Source: Planctomycetota bacterium (GTDB lineage Bacteria > Planctomycetota > Phycisphaerae > Tepidisphaerales > Tepidisphaeraceae). Taken from it: a stretch of 48,829 nucleotides of DNA. The notes beneath the pieces are model-generated. The model worked only from the letters and a program-made list of their open reading frames with translations, did not search any database and was not told the origin of the DNA. The translations under genes were made by a program, and so were the position numbers. The stretch covers positions 1-48,829 of the forward strand of contig JAPLNB010000347.1 of assembly GCA_026693085.1 (NCBI GenBank), read 5' to 3'. Below are positions 34,721 to 42,680 of the stretch, one piece after another (positions within the stretch are counted from its first letter, which is position 1; the number at the start of each line of letters is the position of its first letter).

Positions 34721-36046
34721 ATGGCTGATCCTACTTCTCGCTCGGTTGCTGGCTCGCAAAGCGCGTTTGCCAAAGCACAGCAGGTAATGCCCGGCGGGGT
34801 AAGCTCTCCCGTCCGCGCATTCAAAGGCGTGGGCGGCACGCCGGTCTTCATCCGCTCCGGCGCCGGTTGCCGCGTGAGCGACATCGATGGCAATTCGTAC
34901 ATCGACTACGTCGCCAGCTATGGGCCGATGATCGTCGGCCATGCCCATGAGCGTGTGGCCAGTGCCCTGGCCGGCGCGATCCATCGAGGCTGGAGCTACG
35001 GCGCGCCGACGGAGTTGGAAACGCAACTGGCAACCGAGGTCATTGCGGCGATGCCGTCGATCCAGATGGTGCGATTCGTTAACAGCGGCACGGAAGCGAC
35101 GATGAGCGCGATTCGCCTGGCCCGCGCTGCGACGGGGCGCGACCTGGTGGTCAAGTGCATTGGCTGCTACCACGGCCACGTGGACGGCCTGCTGGTGCAG
35201 GCGGGCAGCGGCGCACTGACGCTGGGATCCCCGTCGAGCCCCGGCATCCCCGCCGCCATCGCCGCCAGCACCGTCTTGGTGCATTACAACGACCTGGCGG
35301 GCACCGAGACGCTGTTTGGCAAATACGCCGACCGGATCGCGTGCATGATTGTCGAGCCGGTGCCGGGGAATATGGGGGTCATACTGCCCCAAGCAGGTTA
35401 CCTGAAAGGGCTCAGGAAAATCTGCGACCGCCAGGGCGCGATTCTCATCTTTGACGAAGTGATGAGCGGATTTCGAGTGGCGTATGCGGGGGCGCAATCG
35501 CTCTGCGACGTGAGGCCGGACCTGACCTGCCTGGGCAAAGTGATTGGCGGGGGGCTTCCGGTGGGCGCGTACGGCGGGCGGCGGGAGCTGATGCAGATGA
35601 TCAGCCCCTCGGGGAAGGTCTACCAGGCCGGCACGCTCAGCGGCAATCCGCTGGCCATGACGGGGGGCCTGGCGACGCTCGAACTGCTCCGGAAACCCGG
35701 CGCTTACGAAACGCTGGAGAAAACCAGCTCGGATTTGGCGGCCGGCCTTGCCCGCGCCGCCGGCGTGCGCATCGCGATCAACCGCGCCGGCTCGATGCTT
35801 ACGCCGTTCTTCACTGACGATCGGCAGCAGGCAGTGGAGAATCATGAACAAGCAGTCGCCTGCGACACCCAAGCGTACGCGACCTTTTTCCACGCAATGC
35901 TACAGGGGGGCATATTCCTCCCGCCGTCGCAGTTTGAAGCGTGGTTTGTAGGTCTGGCGCATTCGGCAGAGGCGATCGGTCAGACGATAACGGTGGCGAA
36001 AACCGCGTTTGGGGCAGTCGCGGCGAAGAGAGCTGCTGGCCAGTGA
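34721..36046 (+). CDS. hemL: glutamate-1-semialdehyde 2,1-aminomutase
   Basis: This 441-residue protein is a class III aminotransferase of normal length. It starts with MPGGVSSPVRAFKGVGG, the HemL hallmark. The Schiff-base lysine is K273 in CLGKVIGGGLPVGAYGG. VRFVNSGTEATMSAIRLARAATGR and EPVPGNMGV are other family signatures. It converts glutamate-1-semialdehyde to 5-aminolevulinate, the second step of the C5 route to tetrapyrroles. Other hem genes are not in the window. The start has no Shine-Dalgarno, which suits the promoter seen just before it. The next gene, DUF2617-like, is convergent. Confidence 0.97.
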   Translation: MADPTSRSVAGSQSAFAKAQQVMPGGVSSPVRAFKGVGGTPVFIRSGAGCRVSDIDGNSYIDYVASYGPMIVGHAHERVASALAGAIHRGWSYGAPTELETQLATEVIAAMPSIQMVRFVNSGTEATMSAIRLARAATGRDLVVKCIGCYHGHVDGLLVQAGSGALTLGSPSSPGIPAAIAASTVLVHYNDLAGTETLFGKYADRIACMIVEPVPGNMGVILPQAGYLKGLRKICDRQGAILIFDEVMSGFRVAYAGAQSLCDVRPDLTCLGKVIGGGLPVGAYGGRRELMQMISPSGKVYQAGTLSGNPLAMTGGLATLELLRKPGAYETLEKTSSDLAAGLARAAGVRIAINRAGSMLTPFFTDDRQQAVENHEQAVACDTQAYATFFHAMLQGGIFLPPSQFEAWFVGLAHSAEAIGQTITVAKTAFGAVAAKRAAGQ

Positions 36047-36095
36047 CGACGGCGGCGTTACTGCGGGTGGCAAACCGGGGCCATAGGCGCTGAAC

Positions 36096-36134
36096 CCTCA
36101 CCCCAACCCTCTGCCGGACGACCGGGCGAGGGGA
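36096..36134. repeat. CCCTCACCCCAACCC-type intergenic hairpin element
   Basis: A CCCTCACCCCAACCCTCTGC segment is followed by a matching GCGAGGGG run, forming an imperfect hairpin between the convergent hemL and DUF2617-like genes. This sequence type recurs in intergenic regions of several bacterial genomes as I recall. It could help to end both transcripts. Confidence 0.5.
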
Positions 36135-36210
36135 GCATCAGGGTCGGCCCAAAACACCACGCGAGCCTGCCGGCCCGCGTGCTGATCGATCGCAAATCAG
36201 AAATCGAAAC

Positions 36211-36771
36211 CTAGAGGGCTCCCCTGACCACCTCGAGGATCGCCTGGGTCTTGATCACCATCTGAGTCTCATCGAACAGGTGGAAGCTTTGCACCAGAAG
36301 CTCGTGACTCCGCCGTTCGATGTCGAGGACGCTGAGCGTTCCGCCGCTTTCGAGAGTGGGGGGAATCTCGGCGGTCATCAGTTCGCGTTTTGACGCATAG
36401 TTGGCGATCTCATGCTTGGTCGCCTCAAACAGCGTCTGGGTCAACTGCTCTTCCTGGGTGCTGATCATGTACTTGATGTTGCCGCCCGGCGCGGTCATCT
36501 CGTGGTACTTCTCGCCGCGGCAGGGGATTGTCTGAAGCAACCCTCGATCCGTGAGCGGCTCGCCGCTGGTCATGATGACTTCGACGAGGGTGTTCTTGCC
36601 GGCCGTGAACGCGATGACGTGACCGCCTTCGATCAGCCACACCTCAGCTTCATATGCCCGGCGGTTGACCTTCTCGCTGGCCAGAATCCGGAACAACTCT
36701 GGATGGAGAGTCCGCTGGTACAACAGAAGAGTCAGGCCTCCGGAACGACGTTGTTTGGTTCGATTGCTCAT
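36211..36771 (-). CDS. DUF2617-like protein, unknown function
   Basis: I start this 186-residue protein at ATG 36771; a TTG 75 bases upstream would add a leader without clear family features, and no Shine-Dalgarno decides the matter. Residues about 14-130 match my recollection of DUF2617: LLLYQRTLHPELF, YEAEVWLIEGGHVIAF, then LLQTIPCRGEKYHEM and a TQEEQLTQTLFEATKHEI stretch. No enzyme motif is recognised. The gene is convergent with hemL and lies next to the CPBP terminator, with no obvious partner. Confidence 0.55.
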   Translation of the reverse strand: MSNRTKQRRSGGLTLLLYQRTLHPELFRILASEKVNRRAYEAEVWLIEGGHVIAFTAGKNTLVEVIMTSGEPLTDRGLLQTIPCRGEKYHEMTAPGGNIKYMISTQEEQLTQTLFEATKHEIANYASKRELMTAEIPPTLESGGTLSVLDIERRSHELLVQSFHLFDETQMVIKTQAILEVVRGAL

Positions 36772-36954
36772 GGTTCTGCGTCCATGCTTTCCAGCAGGGG
36801 ACGTATTGCCCCATTGCTCTATTGACTGGCAGAGAATTCTCGCCAATCAAGTACTACTACGGCGTCTCCCAACTAGCGCCCACCAAGGTGGAGCGCTACA
36901 GAAGTCCGGCCATTCTTCCCATTTATGGCTCTTCCGCCGCTTAGACTGGACAAA

Positions 36955-36973
36955 CGCCCGCACGCTGCGGGCG
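36955..36973 (-). terminator. hairpin, probable terminator of fliM-CPBP operon
   Basis: CGCCCGCA-CGC-TGCGGGCG is a perfect 8-bp stem with a 3-base loop, 56 bases past the CPBP stop. The flanks AAC and GTT could extend the stem with one bulge. On the minus strand it is followed by TTTG, a short T-tract. Confidence 0.55.
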
Positions 36974-37029
36974 GGTTAGGCGAACATTATAACCAGAGCA
37001 GTTCCCCAATGAGTAGGAAATAATCCGTG

Positions 37030-37821
37030 TTAGAACCCGCCCAAGGCCCGTAGTCCGAAATAGTACATGTCGTAAGCTACATGACTTCCGGCAGTTATGC
37101 CAAAACCGCGGGTGATGAACAGCCATCCAAAATAAGCCCCCGCGACTGTGCGAAACGCAAAATCCGATAGCCGAAACGGCTCCGCCATCGGCCCCCAGTA
37201 ATGGTATGCCGCGAACAACACGGACGAGCTGACTACAATTAGCACGTATGCCGCCCACTTTCCCACCTGGAGTAGGTCGATCAGCAGGATGTTCAGCACT
37301 GTGAACGCCATAAGGCGAAAGACCAGTTCCTCATATATCCCCGCTCCTAAAGCCAGCACAAACCCACTTCTCGCCCCAGCCCCTCCCGCGTACAACACCA
37401 GGTACCGCCGAAGCAGGCTGCCCAGCGCCAACAGCGGCAGCGCCAGCAGCGCCGACTCCACGACCATTCCAAATGCCGTTCCCACCTGAAATTTCCACGG
37501 GTCGCGGCGTGCGATGTGCATCGCCAGGAGGATTCCCACGACGGCCAATGGCGGCAAGTATCGGCCTGAGGCGCCAAACAGTTCCATGAACTGTCGGAAC
37601 ATGGTAAACGCCAGGACACGCATCTCGGCATGGCGCGCCCAGTCGGATGCAAAGTACCGCGTGCCAACCTCATACATCACGAGCATCGGCAGGAGGAAAA
37701 CCAGGATGGTCAGCGGTAGCTCAGATCCGATGAAATACTTCCCCATCGCTTGAACCAGGAAATTGCAGGAGGAGGCCCCCGTTGTGTTCTTTGGATTACG
37801 AGCGGACGCGGCCCGGCTCAT
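37030..37821 (-). CDS. CPBP-family intramembrane metalloprotease
   Basis: This 263-residue protein has about seven membrane spans. The three CPBP motifs are visible: E164-E165-x3-R169 (YEELVFR), F203-x3-H207 (FAAYHY), and H247-x3-D251 (HVAYD). These proteins (CAAX prenyl protease and bacteriocin-processing type) cut membrane substrates. Its ATG overlaps the fliM stop (ATGA), so the two genes are translationally coupled. The link to a flagellar switch protein is unusual. Confidence 0.85.
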   Translation of the reverse strand: MSRAASARNPKNTTGASSCNFLVQAMGKYFIGSELPLTILVFLLPMLVMYEVGTRYFASDWARHAEMRVLAFTMFRQFMELFGASGRYLPPLAVVGILLAMHIARRDPWKFQVGTAFGMVVESALLALPLLALGSLLRRYLVLYAGGAGARSGFVLALGAGIYEELVFRLMAFTVLNILLIDLLQVGKWAAYVLIVVSSSVLFAAYHYWGPMAEPFRLSDFAFRTVAGAYFGWLFITRGFGITAGSHVAYDMYYFGLRALGGF

Positions 37822-38900
37822 ATGGCCGCCCCTTTGACTTCGTTCGGCGAGAAATCAGTCACCTGCTGACACCGCCGGGTGATTTGAATCGCGCGCGAGC
37901 CGCGGTATTGGCCGATCCGGCCGAGGAACTTGTGCTTGCCTTCGACCTGGATCAGAACCTCTTGGCCGGTCTCCTTCTCGGTCGTAATCAGATCGCCCAC
38001 CCGCAACGACATCAACTCGCTGACGCGGATCGTCGTCTGGGCCAGGAACACGCGGATTTCCACGGGCGCATTGTTCACGTTGCGCGTCAGCTTTCGCACG
38101 TGGTCGTCCTGTGTGCCCTTGCGGCGGTAGCTGAACCAGCTCTGCGCCGCCAGGATTCCCATGACCGGCTCGATGACGTTGTACGGAATGCACAGGTTCA
38201 TCATGCCGGCGCGATTGCCCATCTTCAGCTCAAAGCTGATGACAACGACCGTTTCGTTGGGCGGGACGATCTGCACCAACTGGGGGTTGCTCTCAAAGTC
38301 GTGGATGCTGAACGTCACAGGAGTGAGGTTGCTCCACGCCTCGGACAGATGTTGCATGGCGCGATCGGTGATCCGCGACACCAGCCGCTGTTCGATCTGC
38401 GTCAGTGGCCTCTGCGGGATGAACAGGTCGGCATTGCAGCCGCCCAGCAGGCGATCGATGATCGGATACAAAATCAGGGGGCTGATTTCCAGACAGAGCT
38501 GGCCATCCAACTGCTCGGCCTTGAGGAGGTTGAAACAGGTCGGGTTGGGCAGCGAATGAATGAACTCGCTGTAGGTCAGTTGCTCGATGTTTCCGACGGA
38601 CACTTCGATGATGGTGCGGAGATAGCCGGAGAGCGCGGCGCCGAAATTCCGCGCGAATCCCTCATGCAGGCCCTCGAGCGCCCGCATCTGGTCCTTGGAA
38701 ACTCGCTCGGGGCGTTTGAAATCGTAGATTCGCACATCCACACGCTGCGTTTGGGCGGAGCCCGCCGCGGTCGCGGTCGCGGTGTCTGTGTCGGTGTCGG
38801 TGTCGGTGTCGGCGGCCTGCTCCCGCGACTGCTGCACCTGCCCGCCGTCCACAGCGGTCAGTAACGCATCGATTTCCGATTGGTCCAGTACATCACTCAC
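37818..38900 (-). CDS. fliM: flagellar motor switch protein FliM
   Basis: This 360-residue protein is of typical length. It starts at GTG 38900 with GGAG seven bases upstream. The N-terminal LDQSEIDALLTAV (residues 5-17) is the CheY-P binding peptide, residues about 31-46 are an Asp-Thr/Ala-Thr repeat linker, the middle domain is CheC-like, and the end is the C-ring domain that binds FliN/FliG (ISFELKMGNRAGMMNLCIPY). It sets the rotation direction of the flagellar motor. No other flagellar gene is nearby. The linker is coded by a hexanucleotide tandem repeat. It overlaps the CPBP start by four bases. Confidence 0.95.
   Translation of the reverse strand: MSDVLDQSEIDALLTAVDGGQVQQSREQAADTDTDTDTDTATATAAGSAQTQRVDVRIYDFKRPERVSKDQMRALEGLHEGFARNFGAALSGYLRTIIEVSVGNIEQLTYSEFIHSLPNPTCFNLLKAEQLDGQLCLEISPLILYPIIDRLLGGCNADLFIPQRPLTQIEQRLVSRITDRAMQHLSEAWSNLTPVTFSIHDFESNPQLVQIVPPNETVVVISFELKMGNRAGMMNLCIPYNVIEPVMGILAAQSWFSYRRKGTQDDHVRKLTRNVNNAPVEIRVFLAQTTIRVSELMSLRVGDLITTEKETGQEVLIQVEGKHKFLGRIGQYRGSRAIQITRRCQQVTDFSPNEVKGAAI
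38769..38810. repeat. 7 x 6-bp tandem repeat in the fliM linker
   Basis: Seven hexamers follow one another: two GGTCGC and five GGTGTC (one of them TGTGTC) on the plus strand. On the coding strand they give (Asp-Thr)5-(Ala-Thr)2. As the unit is six bases, slippage would keep the frame and only change linker length between the CheY-binding peptide and the motor domains. Confidence 0.85.
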
Positions 38901-38925
38901 GCCAAGTCTCCAGCCTTATCGTGAA

Positions 38926-38933
38926 TTATCGGA
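38926..38933 (-). promoter_or_regulatory. FliA-type -10 element upstream of fliM
   Basis: The minus strand reads TCCGATAA, seven of eight bases of the sigma28 -10 consensus GCCGATAA, 25 bases before the fliM start. The -35 part (TAGGAGAA at the proper distance) is poor, so this is only a hint. The HDAC gene stop lies 62 bases upstream. Confidence 0.25.
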
Positions 38934-38995
38934 CGTTTGGCTTCTTCTCCTACAGTCCGACTCCGCAGCCACCACCGGGGGGACTCCGCCAACCG

Positions 38996-40066
<1,071 letters not shown>

Positions 40067-40070
40067 CGGT

Positions 40071-41576
40071 CTACCTGCCATCTTCAAGGACCATCATCGT
40101 GACACTATCCGCGGGGCAGTACACCTGGCAAGTGAATTCCTCCTTCACATCGACCTCGCGATTCTCCAGCCGGAGCAGTTCGATTCGCTTGGCCGACCAC
40201 GCGAGATTGCGGTCGATGCGATACGTTCTGAGCCATTTGCGGCCCGGCGCCAGTCCGCTGAGTCGCAACGTCGCCTGGCGATCCTGCGAACTCGGCCGGC
40301 CGTGGTTCACGAGCATCAGGTTCACGGTTCTGTCGCTTCGCCCCGCGAGCACGCGCAACTCTTTTTCGCTCGACTCCGCCCGCAGCCTGCGATCGCCCAT
40401 CCGATTGAGCATCTGATAGACGAAATACTGTGGCCGAACCTCCTGGCCCACGCCGAACAGGCCGAAGCGGTGCGGCGTCTCGTTCCAGTGGTGGTACATG
40501 ATGTCGGGATTCTGGAAGAATGGCCGAAACTCGTTCATGTCGCACACCTGGTCCCAGATGTGATAGTAGAAGGACCAATCGATGCCCGCATCGATCATGG
40601 CGATGATGCTGGAAGCAGTGATGGCTGCGCGGCGGGGCTCAAAGGCCATTTCTTCGACCGATACCGGATCGAACCCCTTGCTCCACTCGGTCACAAGCAT
40701 CTCGGGACGCTTGCCGGGGTATTGCGCCAGCAGCTTGCGGTATTTCTGAACCAGGCCGGCATGCTGCTCGGGATCGTCGGAGTACAAATGCCATGAGACG
40801 AAGTCGAGCTGCATTTTCTCTTTGGCACAGCATTCGATGAACCGAGCGAGGTAATCGCTGCCAGCATTGGCGACGGCTGGCCCGCCGACCTTGGCGGCTG
40901 GAAAGGCCTCGAGGATCGGCCGGATGGTCATTTTGTAGTATTCGGCGTATTCGGCGGGGTCGGGGATCAGATACGGACAGCCGCCGTTTTCGCCGATGTC
41001 GGTTTCATTGCCGATCTCCCAGTAGGTGACAATCTGTTTGTCCACCGAGTACCGTTTCACCATCGCCTGGATGACTCGCTGCCACTCCGCAACGTCGGCG
41101 GGCCGCCAGACGCCGGGGTCCATTTTTGGGTAGATCGGCTTGGGCTTGATCGTGATGGCCGCGACCACCTTGGCGCCGGTTCGGTCCAGGGCGTCCATAT
41201 ACGGGTCGAGCTTGCTCCAGTCGAATCGGCCATGCTCGGGGTAGACGGCAAAGAACTCTTGAATGAAGACGCGGATGAGCCGAGGCCGCAGCTTTGCGAC
41301 ACCATCGACGACCCGATCCGGCAGCGGAATCGAGTTGATCCCGCCATGTCCCAGACTCTGCCGCCACGCCTCCAGCGGGCCGGTCGCGTCTTTCGCATTC
41401 ACCGTCACATGGGCCACCGGCAGCGCGTTCATCGGCCGGTTGGGCGCGGCCAGCGCCCGCGGCTGGTCGTCATCGAGCGGCGCTGTCGCATCGGGTCGCT
41501 CGGCGGCCCCCATGCACACGCAGGCCAGAAACCCCACCACGCGCCAACCCCGCCACAATCGCGATGTACAAGACAT
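40071..41576 (-). CDS. secreted GH39-like glycoside hydrolase
   Basis: This 501-residue protein begins at ATG 41576 with AAGGAG seven bases upstream. A hydrophobic leader lies at residues 10-25 (GWRVVGFLACVCMG). The barrel has the acid/base E191 in YWEIGNETD and the nucleophile E297 in LVTEWSKG, the pattern of GH39 (beta-xylosidase or alpha-L-iduronidase-like). SWHLYSDDPEQHA is also typical. The last 100 residues form a beta-sandwich. The substrate is unknown. It overlaps no gene; the HDAC-fold gene begins just after its stop, and the PD40 gene lies 30 bases upstream. Confidence 0.78.
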   Translation of the reverse strand: MSCTSRLWRGWRVVGFLACVCMGAAERPDATAPLDDDQPRALAAPNRPMNALPVAHVTVNAKDATGPLEAWRQSLGHGGINSIPLPDRVVDGVAKLRPRLIRVFIQEFFAVYPEHGRFDWSKLDPYMDALDRTGAKVVAAITIKPKPIYPKMDPGVWRPADVAEWQRVIQAMVKRYSVDKQIVTYWEIGNETDIGENGGCPYLIPDPAEYAEYYKMTIRPILEAFPAAKVGGPAVANAGSDYLARFIECCAKEKMQLDFVSWHLYSDDPEQHAGLVQKYRKLLAQYPGKRPEMLVTEWSKGFDPVSVEEMAFEPRRAAITASSIIAMIDAGIDWSFYYHIWDQVCDMNEFRPFFQNPDIMYHHWNETPHRFGLFGVGQEVRPQYFVYQMLNRMGDRRLRAESSEKELRVLAGRSDRTVNLMLVNHGRPSSQDRQATLRLSGLAPGRKWLRTYRIDRNLAWSAKRIELLRLENREVDVKEEFTCQVYCPADSVTMMVLEDGR

Positions 41577-41606
41577 CAGCCGTCTCCTTCACGCCCGTTA
41601 AGGCTC

Positions 41607-42662
41607 TCATTGGCTCTGGATATCCGCCGCCGTCCAGTGCGGCTCAAAGCCCTTGGGCACATTCGTCAGATGCAACACCGGGCCCTGCTTGGCGCCTGGA
41701 TAAAGGTTCTCCAGTTCCGTGTACGGCACGGTTGACGACACCACCATCGGCGTATCGGCCAATCGGACGATGGCCATCTCACCGTCGACGCCGCTGTCTT
41801 CGAGGAAGATCGAGAAGATGGCGTACTGGTCGTCCGGCGAAACGCACGACCAGTAGACGTGCCTGTTGCGCTGGCCGTAGACCAGCTTGCGGTCTTTGCC
41901 GTCGACGCTCGCCTGCATGAGCATCGTCCAGCCATAGCCATCAGCCAGGCCGGGCTGCCGGTGGGAATGGATGATGCGCCGGTTGTCGTGAAAATAGTCC
42001 GGGGTACAGTTGAGGTCGCGCGAAACCAAAGTCACTTTTCCCGTGGCCAGGTCGATATCGATGATGTTCCAGTCGGCGCCGTCCACGTTGGCGCAGCCAC
42101 ACAATCGCTTGCCGTCCGGCGACCAGTAAAGCTGCTGAAACACGCCATACCGTGGCATTTCCTTGATCAGCTTCTTCGTTTCCAATTCGAAGATTCGGAT
42201 CTTCCCCTCTTTCTTGTAGAGGCAGGCAATCTGTTTCCCATCCGGACTCCACGACGCCCACGGAAACTCGCCGCTCTTGCCATGGACGACCACATTGCTC
42301 CCGTCGGAATTACAGATCACGAACTCGCCGAACTGGCCATGCAGCGTGTGGTGGATGTGCTCGGCCCTGGGGATTCGCCGATACAGGATCTTTTTCCCGT
42401 CCGGCGAGAATCGCACGTTGTTCTCGTTGTACCGCGGCGTTTTCGTGATGTTCCGCAGCTTCGACCCGTCCGGCCGGCAGACGAACAGATCGTAATCGCC
42501 TGCTTCGCTCATGCCGGTGAAGACCAGCCAGCCGAGGTTGCTCACTTCCTTGGCCAGTTTCTGCGCCTCCGGATCATCCGCCGCCCCAGCACGCACCACG
42601 CCGCACATCACAACGACCAACACCGCCGCGATTCCGCCTCGCCACATGAACCTGCCAATCAT
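41607..42662 (-). CDS. exported PD40/TolB-like beta-propeller
   Basis: The 351-residue product has AAGGGA eight bases before ATG 42662 and a signal peptide (GIAAVLVVVMCGVVRAGAADD). Repeated PD40 blades are clear: RFSPDGKKILYRR, SWSPDGKQIACLY, YWSPDGKRLCGCA and SPDDQYAIF. Similar proteins occur as oligogalacturonate-lyase-like propellers in pectin clusters. I see no catalytic residue with confidence. It lies 18 bases downstream of the helical-toroid gene, probably in the same operon. Confidence 0.75.
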   Translation of the reverse strand: MIGRFMWRGGIAAVLVVVMCGVVRAGAADDPEAQKLAKEVSNLGWLVFTGMSEAGDYDLFVCRPDGSKLRNITKTPRYNENNVRFSPDGKKILYRRIPRAEHIHHTLHGQFGEFVICNSDGSNVVVHGKSGEFPWASWSPDGKQIACLYKKEGKIRIFELETKKLIKEMPRYGVFQQLYWSPDGKRLCGCANVDGADWNIIDIDLATGKVTLVSRDLNCTPDYFHDNRRIIHSHRQPGLADGYGWTMLMQASVDGKDRKLVYGQRNRHVYWSCVSPDDQYAIFSIFLEDSGVDGEMAIVRLADTPMVVSSTVPYTELENLYPGAKQGPVLHLTNVPKGFEPHWTAADIQSQ

Positions 42663-42680
42663 CGTTCTGTCCCTTCCCGG

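Noticed and set aside
36961..37010. possible dif-like recombination site
   Set aside because: Only a half-site-like AT stretch is seen, with no 28-bp palindromic arrangement.
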